Shown piece by piece: positions 49,341 to 58,932 of a stretch of DNA of 64,000 bases (position 1 is the first letter of the stretch; the number at the start of each line of letters is the position of its first letter). Under the pieces are notes generated by a model. The model made no database searches, was not told the DNA's origin, and was given only the letters and a program-made list of their open reading frames with translations. This DNA is from Amycolatopsis mediterranei. GTDB lineage: Bacteria; Actinomycetota; Actinomycetes; Mycobacteriales; Pseudonocardiaceae. The translations under genes and the position numbers were made by a program. The stretch spans positions 2,784,874 through 2,848,873 of the forward strand of contig NZ_CP100416.1 of the NCBI RefSeq assembly GCF_026017845.1, given 5' to 3'.

Positions 49341-50648
49341 ATGGCCCCCGTGACCCTTGAACGCGTCCTCGCCCCGCTCGACGCGGCGCTGCCCGAACTG
49401 GAAGCGCTGTACATCGACCTCCACCGGCACCCGGAGCTGTCCTTCGCCGAGACCCGGACGGCGGCGGAGCTGGCCCGGCGGCTGGAGGGTGACGGCTACG
49501 AGGTGCACACCGGCATCGCCGGCACCGGCGTGCTGGGCGTGCTGCGCAACGGCGAGGGGCCCACCGTGCTGCTGCGCGCCGACATCGACGCGCTGCCGGT
49601 CGAGGAGAAGACCGGGCTGTCCTACGCCAGCACGGCCCGCGGCACCGACGAGCACGGCAACGACGTCCCCGTCATGCACGCCTGCGGGCACGACATGCAC
49701 GCCACCTGGCTCGCCGGCGCCGCCGCGCTGCTCGCGAAGGGCCGCGACACCTGGGCCGGCACGCTGCTGGTGGTGTTCCAGCCGGGGGAGGAGGGCGCGG
49801 GCGGGGCCGTGGCGATGGTCCGCGACGGCCTGTTCGACATCGCGGGCAAGCCCGACGTCGTGTTCGGGCAGCACCTGGTCCCCGGCCCGGCCGGCTGGGT
49901 GCTCACCCGGCCCGGCGTGATCATGGCCGCCACCGACACGCTGCGCGTCACCCTCCACGGCCGCGGCGGGCACGGCTCGCGCCCGGAGACCACCGTCGAC
50001 CCGGCCGTGCTGGCCGCTTCCGTGGTGCTCAAGCTGCAGACGATCGTGTCGCGCGAGATCGCCGCCACCGAATCGGCCGTGGTCACGGTCGGTTCGCTGC
50101 ACGTGGGCACCGCGAGCAACGTGATCGCCGACGACGCCGTGCTGGAGGTCAACGTCCGGTCCTTCGACCAGGCCGTGCGCGAGCGGGTGCTGGCCGCGGT
50201 CGAGCGGATCGTCCACGGCGAGGCGGCCACGGCCGGGGCGCCGAAGCCGCCGGACATCGAACGGACCGGCGCGTACCCGATCACCGAAAACGACGAAGCC
50301 GCCAACGAGGCGCTCACCGAGCTCTTCCGGGCCCGCTTCGGCGCCGACATCGTGCTGCCCGCCCCGCTGGTCACCGGCAGCGAGGACTTCAGCGAGTTCG
50401 GCCGCGCGGCCGGCGTGCCCTCGGTGTTCTGGCTGGTCGGCGGCTACGACCCGCAGACGGTGATCACCGCGATGACCGACGGCCGGTTCGAGCGCGACAT
50501 CCCGTCCAACCACTCGCCGCGCTTCGCCCCGGTGCTGCACCCGACGCTGCGCACCGGCATCGAAACCCTCGTCGTGGCCGCTCTGAGCTCTTTGGGGCCG
50601 AGCCCCAAACCCCAGCCGGGGGGCAAGCCCCCCTGGACCCCCCAATGA
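49341..50648 (+). CDS. M20 family amidohydrolase with a repeat-derived C-terminus
   Basis: A 435 aa M20D amidohydrolase, related to the one at 23062. It has LRADIDALPVEEKTGL, metal motif HACGHDMHATWL, FQPGEEGAGGAVAMV and TGSEDFSEFGRAAG. The family part ends near residue 415. The last about 19 codons (GPSPKPQPGGKPPWTPQ) are encoded by a pair of terminator-like hairpins (50591-50636), so the protein has run through a repeat to a new stop. Start ATG chosen at the beginning of family similarity. Confidence 0.85.
   Translation: MAPVTLERVLAPLDAALPELEALYIDLHRHPELSFAETRTAAELARRLEGDGYEVHTGIAGTGVLGVLRNGEGPTVLLRADIDALPVEEKTGLSYASTARGTDEHGNDVPVMHACGHDMHATWLAGAAALLAKGRDTWAGTLLVVFQPGEEGAGGAVAMVRDGLFDIAGKPDVVFGQHLVPGPAGWVLTRPGVIMAATDTLRVTLHGRGGHGSRPETTVDPAVLAASVVLKLQTIVSREIAATESAVVTVGSLHVGTASNVIADDAVLEVNVRSFDQAVRERVLAAVERIVHGEAATAGAPKPPDIERTGAYPITENDEAANEALTELFRARFGADIVLPAPLVTGSEDFSEFGRAAGVPSVFWLVGGYDPQTVITAMTDGRFERDIPSNHSPRFAPVLHPTLRTGIETLVVAALSSLGPSPKPQPGGKPPWTPQ
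50591..50636 (+). terminator. Double hairpin inside the end of a coding sequence
   Basis: TTTGGGGC (50591-50598)/GCCCCAAA (50602-50609) and, after it, GGGGGGC (50618-50624)/GCCCCCC (50627-50633). The pair resembles common actinomycete intergenic terminators but lies before the stop codon of the M20 gene. Confidence 0.7.
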
Positions 50649-50722
50649 CTTCCGGGCAAGATGCGTAACCCCGGTGTCGGATGAACCGCGCAAGTGGGAC
50701 GATGGACAGCGGAGGTGGTGCA

Positions 50723-51037
50723 GTGACCATGCCCGCCAACGACTCGGACCCGGTGCTGATCACCGGGGCGGCCCCGTCGTACGAACAGCAGCTCGCCACG
50801 CGCAAACGCAAGTACGTGATCATGATGGTCTGCCGCATCCCGTGCCTGATCGCGGCCGGGCTGACCTACCACGTGTGGTGGCTGGCGCTGGGCTTCCTGG
50901 CGATCTCGGTGCCGCTGCCGTGGATCGCGGTGCTGATCGCCAACGACCGCCCGCCCCGCAAGTCCGAGCACGTCTCGACCTACCAGCCCGAGGCGAAGGC
51001 GATCGAAAGCACCACCCACCGCGTCATCGACGGCTGA
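50723..51037 (+). CDS. DUF3099 small membrane protein
   Basis: A 104 aa actinobacterial protein: LITGAAPSYEQQLATRKRKYVIMM, then two membrane segments (about 36-54 and 58-76) and a hydrophilic tail. This is the layout of DUF3099, function unknown. The GTG at 50723 is seven bases after GGAGG; an upstream frame extension to 50681 is less likely. Confidence 0.75.
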   Translation: MTMPANDSDPVLITGAAPSYEQQLATRKRKYVIMMVCRIPCLIAAGLTYHVWWLALGFLAISVPLPWIAVLIANDRPPRKSEHVSTYQPEAKAIESTTHRVIDG

Positions 51038-51054
51038 GGCTCAGCCCGGCTGCG

Positions 51055-51927
51055 TCAGATCGGCTGGGGGCCCACCTTCCCGACGGCGAGCGCACCCAGC
51101 CGCGTCCCGTGCCGCAGGACGTCCACAGTGGACTCCCCGGCCAGCCAGCCGGTGAGCACGCCCGCGTCGAAGGCGTCGCCCGCGCCGGTCGAGTCGACGC
51201 AGTCCGCCTCGACCGCGGGCACGCTCGTGACGCCGCCCGCGTCGACCCAGCTGGCCCCCGCCAGCCCGGCGGTGACGACCACCGCGCCGACCGTGCCGAG
51301 CAGTTCCTTCGCCGACGCCGGGTCGGCCGAACCGGTCAGCGCGACCAGCTCTTCGGTGTTCGGCATCAGCAGGTCGATCCCGCGGACGTCGGCCAAGAAC
51401 GCGGCCGGGTCGGTGATGTGCGCGGCGGCTTGCGGGTCGACCGACGTCGTCAACCCCGCCTCCTTCGCCGCGGCCAGTGCGGCGAGACCGGCGGCGCGCG
51501 ACGGCGGGTCGAGCAGCACGTAGCCGGACAGGTGCAGGTGGCTCGCCCCGGACAGCGCCTCCGGGGTGACGTCCTCGGGCGCGAAGCGCTGGTTCGCACC
51601 GCGATCGGCCAGCATGCTGCGCTGCCCGGACCCGTCGACCATGACGACGACGCAGCAGGTCGGCGCCTCGGGGTCGACGGAGAACGCGCACCGCACGCCC
51701 GCCGCCTCCAGTTCGGCCCGGATGAGCCGCCCACCCGGGTCGTCGCCGATCCGGGCGAGCAGCGTCGTCTCCGCGCCGAGGTGCCGCAGCCACAGCGCCG
51801 TGTTGGCGCCGGCGCCGCCGCCGGTGAACCGGATCTTCGCGCGGGCGTCGCCGCCGTGCGGCAACGGCTTGTCGTGCCGCGCGATCACGTCGAGGGCCGC
51901 GTCGCCGACCACCACGATCCCACTCAT
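51055..51927 (-). CDS. psuK: PfkB-type sugar kinase, pseudouridine kinase
   Basis: A 290 aa ribokinase-family protein: VVVGDAALDVIARHDKPL at the start, FTGGGAGANTALWLRHLG, and the catalytic/anion-hole DSTGAGDAFDAGVL. On its own it would be a general PfkB kinase, but it overlaps psuG (ATGA), which points to pseudouridine phosphorylation. Together they turn pseudouridine into uracil and ribose 5-phosphate. Confidence 0.85.
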   Translation of the reverse strand: MSGIVVVGDAALDVIARHDKPLPHGGDARAKIRFTGGGAGANTALWLRHLGAETTLLARIGDDPGGRLIRAELEAAGVRCAFSVDPEAPTCCVVVMVDGSGQRSMLADRGANQRFAPEDVTPEALSGASHLHLSGYVLLDPPSRAAGLAALAAAKEAGLTTSVDPQAAAHITDPAAFLADVRGIDLLMPNTEELVALTGSADPASAKELLGTVGAVVVTAGLAGASWVDAGGVTSVPAVEADCVDSTGAGDAFDAGVLTGWLAGESTVDVLRHGTRLGALAVGKVGPQPI

Positions 51928-52829
51928 ACCAGCGCCACCGCGACCTCGGCGGCCAGCTTGGCGTTGTTCAGCACCAGCGCTTCGTTCGCGTCGATGCTCA
52001 CGCCGCCGCTCGCGGTGTGGAAGTGTTCCAGCAGCACCGGCGTGACGTCCGCGCCGTGCACGTCCCGCTCTTCGACGAGCGCGAGGCCCTCGGCGAGCAG
52101 CCGGTCGTGCAGTTCTTTGTCCATTTCGGACGCTTCCGGGATCGGGTTTGCCAGCAGGACACCGGACTTCGCGTAGGCGCGGTGCGCGTCGATCACGGCG
52201 GCGGCCCGCTTCGGGTCGTCGACCCGCCAGCCGACCGGGTGGCCCGACGAGCGCAGGTAGAACGCCGGGAAGTCGTCGGTGCGGTAGCCCAGCACCGGCA
52301 CCGAGTTCGTCTCGAGGACCTCGAGGGTGGCCGGGATGTCGAGCACCGACTTCACCCCGGAGCAGACGACCACGGTGGGCACCTTCGCCAGCACGCCGAG
52401 GTCCGCCGAGACGTCCCAGCTCTGCGCGGCGCCGACGTGCACGCCGCCGAGCCCGCCGGTGGCGAACATCCCGATCCCGGCCGCCGCGGCCAGCGCCGAC
52501 GTGCTCGCCACGGTCGTCGCGCCTGAGCGGCCGAGGCCGACGGCCGGGCCGAGGTCGCGCAGCGAAAGCTTGTCCAGCCCGGCGTCCGGGGCGCAGACGC
52601 GCTCGAGCTCGGCGGGGGAGAGGCCGACGACGACCCGCCCGTCGAGCACCGCGATCGTGGCCGGGACGGCGCCGCCGTCGCGGACCACGCCTTCGAGACG
52701 GCGGGCGACGTCGAGGTTGCGGCCCGGCGGCAGGCCGTGGGACAGGATGGTGCTCTCCAGCGCGACGACGGGGTGCCCGTCACGCAGCGCCGAGGCGACC
52801 TCTTCGTGCAGCGAGAGTGCGGTAGTCAC
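51924..52829 (-). CDS. psuG: Pseudouridine-5'-phosphate glycosidase
   Basis: A 301 aa PsuG protein: ALESTILSHGLPPGRNLDVARRLEG in parts, FATGGLGGVHVGA, VVCSGVKSVLDIPATLEVLET in parts, GYRTDDFPAFY and NPIPEASEMD. It cleaves the C-C glycosidic bond of pseudouridine phosphate. First gene of the psuG-psuK pair. Confidence 0.94.
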   Translation of the reverse strand: MTTALSLHEEVASALRDGHPVVALESTILSHGLPPGRNLDVARRLEGVVRDGGAVPATIAVLDGRVVVGLSPAELERVCAPDAGLDKLSLRDLGPAVGLGRSGATTVASTSALAAAAGIGMFATGGLGGVHVGAAQSWDVSADLGVLAKVPTVVVCSGVKSVLDIPATLEVLETNSVPVLGYRTDDFPAFYLRSSGHPVGWRVDDPKRAAAVIDAHRAYAKSGVLLANPIPEASEMDKELHDRLLAEGLALVEERDVHGADVTPVLLEHFHTASGGVSIDANEALVLNNAKLAAEVAVALV

Positions 52830-52838
52830 GAGAGACCA

Positions 52839-53456
52839 TCATCGGTGATCGCCCCGCGCGCGGCGCCAGTGGGTCAGCTCGGCGGTCAGGTTCTTTTCGG
52901 CGGCGCTCGCCCAGCGTGTCCGTGCGGTTTCACTGCGGTAGAGCGGCCGGGACAGCATGCGCTCGAGGACGGCGATGCGCCCTTCGCGCCAGACGTCGTC
53001 GGGGTACTTCGCGTACTCCTCGCGCACTCCGCGGGCGTACACCGCGTACTGCGCTTCGGACGCTCCGAGGATGGCGAGATCGGCGTCGAGGAGGGCGGTG
53101 GCCAGCAGGTCGTCCGGCGGTGCGTCGTGCCCGATCGTGGCGAGGATCAGGCCTTCGACGCGCTCGACATGCGCTTCGGCCACTCCGTCGAGGGCTTTGC
53201 GGGCCCAGGCGGCGCTGGCGCGTTCGTCTTCGCCGGGCTTCGCGTCGTAGACGACGTCGTGCGTCCAGGCCGCGATGGCGAGGATCGCGCGGTCGGTTTC
53301 CGCGAGGCCGTCCGCCAGCCAGGCGGAGTCGCGCGCGACGGCGGCCGCGTGGGTGAGCGTGTGGTAGCGGCGGTGGGGCTCGGCGTACCGGGCTTCGAGC
53401 CGCGGCCAGGCAGCGGACGTGCCGCCGAGCGCGGCGACCGCGTCGGGCCACTGCAT
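52839..53456 (-). CDS. HD-domain metal-dependent phosphohydrolase
   Basis: A 205 aa predicted HD hydrolase: RRYHTLTHAAAV, AAWTHDVVYDAKPGEDERAS with the HD pair, LLDADLAILG. The frame is open well upstream as a shadow; the ATG at 53456 overlaps the Spo0M-like stop (ATGA) and gives normal size. The substrate of this family is unknown. Confidence 0.82.
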   Translation of the reverse strand: MQWPDAVAALGGTSAAWPRLEARYAEPHRRYHTLTHAAAVARDSAWLADGLAETDRAILAIAAWTHDVVYDAKPGEDERASAAWARKALDGVAEAHVERVEGLILATIGHDAPPDDLLATALLDADLAILGASEAQYAVYARGVREEYAKYPDDVWREGRIAVLERMLSRPLYRSETARTRWASAAEKNLTAELTHWRRARGDHR

Positions 53457-54241
53457 CAGTCGAAGATCCCGCGCGGGCGCGCCACCTGGTCGAGCCAGTC
53501 CTCGAGCTGCTGCTCCCACCGCACGTCCGGCTGCACGGTGAACATCCCGAGGAAGTCCTGGCCGCGGCCGCCGAAGCCGCCGGTCTTGCTCACGCGGACC
53601 CGCTTGGTGACCTCCAGCACGACGTCGGTGCGCTCGGCCGACGTCAGGAAGGTGACCGCGACCTGCGAGAAGACGCCGGCGAAGCGCGGTGAAGGCGTGA
53701 AGCGGATCTCCTGGAAGAACGGCAGCTGCTGGCGGGCGCCGTCGACCCGGCCCTGCTCGAGAACCGCTTCGCGGAAGGTGAAGCCGAGCCGGCTCAGCGC
53801 GTCGAGGATCCGCTTCTGCGCCGGGAGCGGCTCGATCGCGACGGCGTCGGCGTCGAACGGGTCGCTGACCGCGGCGGCCAGGTCGAGCTCGGCCCGGACG
53901 CCGACGGCCATGCCGGCCAGCGGCTTGGCGTAGACGCTGGTCACCGGCGTCTCCCAGGGCAGCGGCACCTCGAACGGCACCCGGATCTGCTGCCCGGCCC
54001 GGATGACTTCGCCGCCGACCAGCTGCCGGGTCTCGAACGGGAGGTCTTCGGTCCGGTCGCCGGGCACCCCGACGCGGGCCAGCAGCGTCACGGCGAGCCC
54101 CTTGATCTCCTGGTCGACCTCGCCGCCGAGCAGCAGCACCTCGCCGCGCAGCGGGCGGCCGGGGGCGGCGGTGGAGTCCAGCAGGCGGGCGTCGATCCGC
54201 GCCCCGCCCGAGCCGAACGTGGCGAGCACCTTCTGGAACAT
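53456..54241 (-). CDS. Spo0M-family arrestin-like protein
   Basis: A 261 aa protein of the sporulation-control Spo0M family: MFQKVLATFGSGGARIDARL, VRGEVLLLGGEVDQEIKGL in family form, PFEVPLPWETPVT, LSRLGFTFREAVLEQG and a C-terminal tail with FGGRGQDFLGMF. It is an arrestin-like beta-sandwich; the role outside Bacillus is unknown. The ATG at 54241 is the family start. Confidence 0.85.
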   Translation of the reverse strand: MFQKVLATFGSGGARIDARLLDSTAAPGRPLRGEVLLLGGEVDQEIKGLAVTLLARVGVPGDRTEDLPFETRQLVGGEVIRAGQQIRVPFEVPLPWETPVTSVYAKPLAGMAVGVRAELDLAAAVSDPFDADAVAIEPLPAQKRILDALSRLGFTFREAVLEQGRVDGARQQLPFFQEIRFTPSPRFAGVFSQVAVTFLTSAERTDVVLEVTKRVRVSKTGGFGGRGQDFLGMFTVQPDVRWEQQLEDWLDQVARPRGIFD

Positions 54242-54301
54242 GCGGCCGATCCTGCCAGGCCGGGGGGCCGATCGCGGGAGGTTCGGCGGGACTCGGGCAC
54301 A

Positions 54302-54553
54302 ATGGGACGGGTGAGCACCGAGACGCTGACGAAGCCGGAAACCACGCCCGAGGGCACGGACACCACCGACGACGACACCCCGAAGATGTTCCACTACGTG
54401 AAGAAGAACAAGATCGCCGAGAGCGCGGTCATGGGCACTCACGTGGTGGCGCTGTGCGGCGAGGTCTTCCCGGTGACGAAGTCGCCGAAGCCCGGGTCGC
54501 CGGTCTGCCCGGCCTGCAAGGAGATCTACGACAGTCTCCGTCCGGGTAAGTGA
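54302..54553 (+). CDS. DUF3039 small protein
   Basis: An 83 aa actinobacterial protein: acidic N-terminus, MFHYVKKNKIAESAVMGTHVVALCGE in parts, and CPACKEIYDSLR. The Cys (CGE, CPAC) could bind zinc. Function unknown. The GTG at 54311 is an alternative start. A strong terminator follows. Confidence 0.82.
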   Translation: MGRVSTETLTKPETTPEGTDTTDDDTPKMFHYVKKNKIAESAVMGTHVVALCGEVFPVTKSPKPGSPVCPACKEIYDSLRPGK

Positions 54554-54565
54554 GCCCGGCCTGAA

Positions 54566-54595
54566 CCCCGGCGGGTGAGCCCGCCGGGGCTTTCT
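54566..54595 (+). terminator. Rho-independent terminator
   Basis: CCCCGGCGGG (54566-54575)/CCCGCCGGGG (54580-54589) with loop TGAG, followed by CTTTCT. Confidence 0.88.
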
Positions 54596-54731
54596 GGCGT
54601 CTTGATTCGGCACTGCCGGAAACGGACAGATAGCCGAACAAACGTGAAAAACCTTCATTCGGCGGGTGTGCCGGGTGCGGGAGTGCTGGTAAATCCTCCG
54701 TGCCAGGTTCCCTCACCCACCGGAGTCGCAC

Positions 54732-55568
54732 ATGCGCAGAACCGGGATTGTGCTCACCCTCGTCGCCCTGCTCGCCGTGGTCTCGCCCGCGCTGGCCCAG
54801 GCGGTCACCGGCTGGACGGAGGTCGGCTCCGACAACGCCCGCGCCCTCGACGAGAGCCAGGGCCTCGCCACCATCGTGCGCCCCTCGGGCACCACGATCC
54901 GCTACACCGGGGTCGGCACGATCCCGGCCGACCTGAACTCGCAGGGCTGGAACCACGTCGGCGACCCTGGCTCGGCCCAGGGTTGGTACGTCGAGCCCTA
55001 CCAGCGTGACGACCGCGGCGCGAAGCTCTTCCGCGTCCAGGCCCCGGACGGCTCGTGGGCGAACTACCAGCACAACCTCGAGTCGTGGGAAGCGAACAAC
55101 AACTCCTTCGCCGCGGTGTCGCCCGACGCGCGCTGGCTGGTGGCGGGGGAGTGGGGCACGATGGACCGGCTCCTGGTGCACCCGATGCCCGGCGTGGTGG
55201 CGACGAACCCGGCGCAGAACCTGCCGTACGCGGCGGCGATCCGCCTCGACCACCCGGTCCGCGACGTCCAGGGCTGCGACTTCCAGACCGCGACCCGCCT
55301 GCTCTGCGCGTCCGACGACCCGGACGGCAGCCTCTTCGGCACCACGAAGCCGCTGCTGCAGGTCGACCTGGCCGGCCCGCTCTCCGGTTCGGACGTCACC
55401 GCCCACGTCACCTCACTCGGCCAGCTCCCGCTCCGCAGCGGCTGCAGCGGAACGTTCGAGGTCGAGGGCCTCGACTTCGACGAGCGCGACAACACCCTCC
55501 GCGTGGTGGTCATGGCCCCGAGCATCTGCATCCTCTGGGACAGCAAGACCTACCGCTTCCGCCAGTAA
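54732..55568 (+). CDS. Secreted protein of unknown function
   Basis: A 278 aa exported protein with a signal peptide at 1-23 (IVLTLVALLAVVSPALAQA). The mature part is rich in Trp, Asp and Gly (WLVAGEWGTMDRLLVHPM, PVRDVQGCDFQTATRLLCASDD in parts) and has four Cys, which suggests disulfides; short repeated strands hint at a beta-propeller-like fold. I do not recognise the family. It is followed directly by a 21-bp-type repeat element. Confidence 0.65.
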   Translation: MRRTGIVLTLVALLAVVSPALAQAVTGWTEVGSDNARALDESQGLATIVRPSGTTIRYTGVGTIPADLNSQGWNHVGDPGSAQGWYVEPYQRDDRGAKLFRVQAPDGSWANYQHNLESWEANNNSFAAVSPDARWLVAGEWGTMDRLLVHPMPGVVATNPAQNLPYAAAIRLDHPVRDVQGCDFQTATRLLCASDDPDGSLFGTTKPLLQVDLAGPLSGSDVTAHVTSLGQLPLRSGCSGTFEVEGLDFDERDNTLRVVVMAPSICILWDSKTYRFRQ

Positions 55569-55700
55569 CGGCGAACACGCGTACCCAGACGGCGAACATG
55601 CGTATCCGAACGGACGACACGCCGGACCTGGGATGGTCCGGCGTGTCGTCCATCTGCGTACGCGTGTCGTCCGCCCAGGTACGCGTGTCGTCCGTTCAGG
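55569..55700. repeat. 21-base repeat element with a perfect central hairpin
   Basis: Two units starting CGAACA(C/T)GCGTA lie at 55572 and 55593, 21 apart. A 17-bp perfect hairpin follows, GGACGACACGCCGGACC (55612-55628)/GGTCCGGCGTGTCGTCC (55635-55651). Two units TACGCGTGTCGTCCG lie at 55659 and 55680, 21 apart, the last holding the stop codon (55696-55698) of the RND gene. The whole gap between the convergent genes is made of this element. Confidence 0.88.
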
Positions 55701-58700
55701 CGGTCGGGGCGGGGTCCAGGGACTCCGATTCCGGGGCCTGGGCCGGGGTGCGGCGGGCTTCGCGGCGGGCCTTGCGGCGTTCCTTGCGGGTCTCGACCAT
55801 CGTGTAGAGGGTCGGGACCAGGACCAGGGTCAGCAGCGTCGAGCTGACCAGGCCGCCGATCACCACGATGGCCAGGGGCTGGCCGATGAACCCGCCCTGG
55901 CCGGTGATGCCCAGCGCCATCGGGACCAGCGCGAAGATCGTCGCCGCCGCGGTCATCAGGATCGGCCGCAGCCGGCGCCGGCCGCCTTCGGTGACGGCGT
56001 CGGCGACGCTCATCCCCTCGGCGCGGTACTGGTTGATCAGGTCGATCAGCACGATCGCGTTGGTCACGACGATGCCGACCAGCATCAGCATGCCGATCAG
56101 CGACGGCAGGCCGAGCGCGGTGCCGGTGGCCAGCAGCAGCCCGATCGCGCCGGTCGCCGCGAACGGGATCGACACGAGCAGGATCAGCGGCTGGATCAGG
56201 CTCCGGAACGTCGCCACCATGATCAGGAACACGATCGCGATGGCCGCGAGCAGCGCCAGGAACAGGTTCGAGAACGCGTCCTGCTGATCCTGGCTGACGC
56301 CGCCGAGTGAGTAGGCCGCCCCGCCGGTGAACGTCAGACCGTCCAGTTTGGACTTGATGTCCGCGGTGGTCTTGGTCAGGTCGGCACCGGTGTTCTTCGC
56401 GGTCACCGTGGTGCTCAGGTCGCCGCCGGTGCGGTGCACCGACGCCGGGCCGTCCACAGTGGACACCTTGGCCACCTCGTCGAGCCGGACGACGCCGCCC
56501 GGGCCCGGGATCGGCAGGCCCTTCACCTGGTCGACCGTGACCGGGGCCGTTCCGGCGCGCAGCACGACGTCCGTGCGCTGCCCGTCGACCGGCAGCTGCG
56601 TCACGGTGCGCCCGGCGATCGCCTGGTTGGCGATCTGCCCGATGGTGCTCGCCGACAGCCCGCGCGCCGCGGCCGCGGCGTCGTCCACCTCGACCTGCAC
56701 CCGCGGCGAGCCGACGCTCAGGTCGCTCGAAACCTCGGTCAGCCCGGACACCCCGCGCAGTGCCTGCGCCACCTGGTCGGACGCCGGCTTCAGCGCGGCC
56801 TCCGACGGCGCGGTCACCGTCACCGAGACCTGGTCGGAGTTGAACCCGGACGCGTCCGCGCCGATCTTGATCTCGCCCAGCTCCGGGCGCGAAGTCAGCT
56901 TCGACCGCAGCCGGTCCGACAGGGCGTCGAGGTCGGTGTCCTTCGCGACGGTGACCGAGATGCCCGTGTTGGTCCCGCCGCCGAAGCCGAACGTCCCGCC
57001 GCCGCCGATGCTGACCTGGTAGGTCCGCACCGCGGGCTCGGCCGCGAGAGCCTGCTCAACCGCCGTGGCCGCCTTCTCCTTGGCGTCGACGCTGGTGCCC
57101 GCGGGCAGCTTCTGCGTCATGTTCAGCGTGGTGCCGCCGGACTGGTCGAGGAAGTTGGTGTTGAGCCGCGTCGCGAGCCCGACCGTGCCGGCGAAGATCA
57201 GCAGGGCCAGCAGCACGACCGTCAGCCGCCGCCGCGTCGCGAACCGGATCACCGGCAGGTAGGCGCGCTGCAGGAGGCTGCGGCGCTCCTTCTCGACGGC
57301 GGCTTCGCGCGCCCGCTCGGCCTCGACGGCGTCCGCCGGGACGGCCGGTGGCTTCAGGAACCAGAACGCGAGTACGGGAACCACGGTCAGCGACACGAGC
57401 AGCGAGGCCAGCAGCGCCACCGTCACGGTGATCGCGAAGGGCGAGAACAGCTCGCCGACGAACCCGCCGACGAACGCGATCGGCAGGAACACCGCGACGG
57501 TCGTCAGCGTGGACGAAGTGACCGCGCCGGCCACCTCGCGGACGCCGTCGAGCACCGCGCGCTGCTTCTCCTCGCCGTAAGCGAGATGTCGTTTGATGTT
57601 CTCCAGCACGACGATCGAGTCGTCGACCACCCGGCCGATCGCGATGGTCAGCGCGCCGAGGGTGAGCAGGTTGAGCGACAGGTCGCCGGTCCACAGCGCC
57701 AGCAGCGCGACGACCACCGACAGCGGGATCGACACCGCGGTCACCAGCGTCGAGCGCACCGACAGCAGGAACAGCAGGATGACGAGCACGGCGAACGCCA
57801 GCCCCAGCAGGCCTTCGGTGGTCAGGCCGCTGATCGCGTCCTTCACCGGGGTGCCCTGGTCGAACACGACGCTCATCTCGGCGCCGGTCTTCTTCGCCAG
57901 ATCCGGCAGCTTGTCCCGGACCGCCTGGGAGATCGCGACGGCGTTCCCGTTCTCCACCATGGTGATCGAGAGGCCGAGGCTCGGCTTGCCGTTGGTGCGC
58001 GTGATCGACGTCGGCGGCGCGAACCCGGCCTGGACGTCGGCGACGTCACCCAGCTTCACCGGACCCCGGGCCGGGGCGCCCGCCCGCGCGGTGGCACTCG
58101 GGGTCAGGTAGAGGTTGCGCAGACTGTCCACAGTGGTCTGGCCGCCGCCGACCTGCACCGACAGCGTCTTGCCGTTTTCGGTCAGCGTCCCCGCCGGTAC
58201 CGCGGCCCCCGCCGTCTGCAGCGTGGTCGCGATCGACGACGGGTCGACACCCGCCGCGGCGAGCTTCGCGTAGTCGAGCGTGATGGTGACGCGCGGCTGG
58301 CGCACGCCGGTGACGGTGACGGTGCGGACGCCCTCGATCTTCCGCAGCTCCGGTGCGACCTGGTCGGTCAGCGCGGGCGCGAGCGCCTGCGGGTCCCCGG
58401 TGGTGCCCGCGGCGACCAGCGCCACCGGCAGGTCGTCGGTGCTGCCCGCGGACACGGCGGGCTCGCTGTTCTGCGGCAGCCGCGCCCGGACCTGGTTCAC
58501 CACCTGCTGGATCTGCGAGACGGCGGCGTCGATGTCCGTGCCGAACTCGAACTGCGCGACGACCCGCGAAACCCCGTCCGACGACGTCGAAGTGACCTGC
58601 TCGAGGCCCTTCAGCCCCTGGAGCCCGCCTTCCAGCGGCTCGGAGACCTGCCGGTCGACCGCGTCCGGCGACGCCCCCGGGTACGCGGTGACGATCTGCG

Positions 58701-58836
58701 CCTGCGGGAACTGCAGGGACGGGAACAGCTGTTGTTTGAGCTGCGGCAGCGCGAAGGCACCGAAGCCGACGATGACCAGCGCGAGCAGGCCGATCAGGCT
58801 CCGGTTGCGCAGGCTCAGTCTGGCCAGCACGGACAT
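55696..58836 (-). CDS. RND-family exporter (SwrC/AcrB-like)
   Basis: A 1046 aa RND pump with 12 membrane helices and two large outer loops. The start MSVLARLSLRNRSLIGLL, FPSLQFPQAQIVTAYPGASP, the DDSIVVLENIKRHL element in TM4-5 and GGRRRLRPILMTAAATI are typical of the HAE1-like group that in Gram-positives exports lipopeptides or other amphiphiles. No membrane-fusion or outer channel gene is adjacent, as expected here. Its C-terminal end overlaps the repeat element. Confidence 0.9.
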   Translation of the reverse strand: MSVLARLSLRNRSLIGLLALVIVGFGAFALPQLKQQLFPSLQFPQAQIVTAYPGASPDAVDRQVSEPLEGGLQGLKGLEQVTSTSSDGVSRVVAQFEFGTDIDAAVSQIQQVVNQVRARLPQNSEPAVSAGSTDDLPVALVAAGTTGDPQALAPALTDQVAPELRKIEGVRTVTVTGVRQPRVTITLDYAKLAAAGVDPSSIATTLQTAGAAVPAGTLTENGKTLSVQVGGGQTTVDSLRNLYLTPSATARAGAPARGPVKLGDVADVQAGFAPPTSITRTNGKPSLGLSITMVENGNAVAISQAVRDKLPDLAKKTGAEMSVVFDQGTPVKDAISGLTTEGLLGLAFAVLVILLFLLSVRSTLVTAVSIPLSVVVALLALWTGDLSLNLLTLGALTIAIGRVVDDSIVVLENIKRHLAYGEEKQRAVLDGVREVAGAVTSSTLTTVAVFLPIAFVGGFVGELFSPFAITVTVALLASLLVSLTVVPVLAFWFLKPPAVPADAVEAERAREAAVEKERRSLLQRAYLPVIRFATRRRLTVVLLALLIFAGTVGLATRLNTNFLDQSGGTTLNMTQKLPAGTSVDAKEKAATAVEQALAAEPAVRTYQVSIGGGGTFGFGGGTNTGISVTVAKDTDLDALSDRLRSKLTSRPELGEIKIGADASGFNSDQVSVTVTAPSEAALKPASDQVAQALRGVSGLTEVSSDLSVGSPRVQVEVDDAAAAARGLSASTIGQIANQAIAGRTVTQLPVDGQRTDVVLRAGTAPVTVDQVKGLPIPGPGGVVRLDEVAKVSTVDGPASVHRTGGDLSTTVTAKNTGADLTKTTADIKSKLDGLTFTGGAAYSLGGVSQDQQDAFSNLFLALLAAIAIVFLIMVATFRSLIQPLILLVSIPFAATGAIGLLLATGTALGLPSLIGMLMLVGIVVTNAIVLIDLINQYRAEGMSVADAVTEGGRRRLRPILMTAAATIFALVPMALGITGQGGFIGQPLAIVVIGGLVSSTLLTLVLVPTLYTMVETRKERRKARREARRTPAQAPESESLDPAPTA

Positions 58837-58932
58837 GACGTGAAAACCCCCTAGAGAATGACGTAGAAGGCACAGTGGCCCCCGCCGGCGTCAACGGCGC
58901 GCTGAGCCTTTCACGTCGTTGCTGAGAACGAC

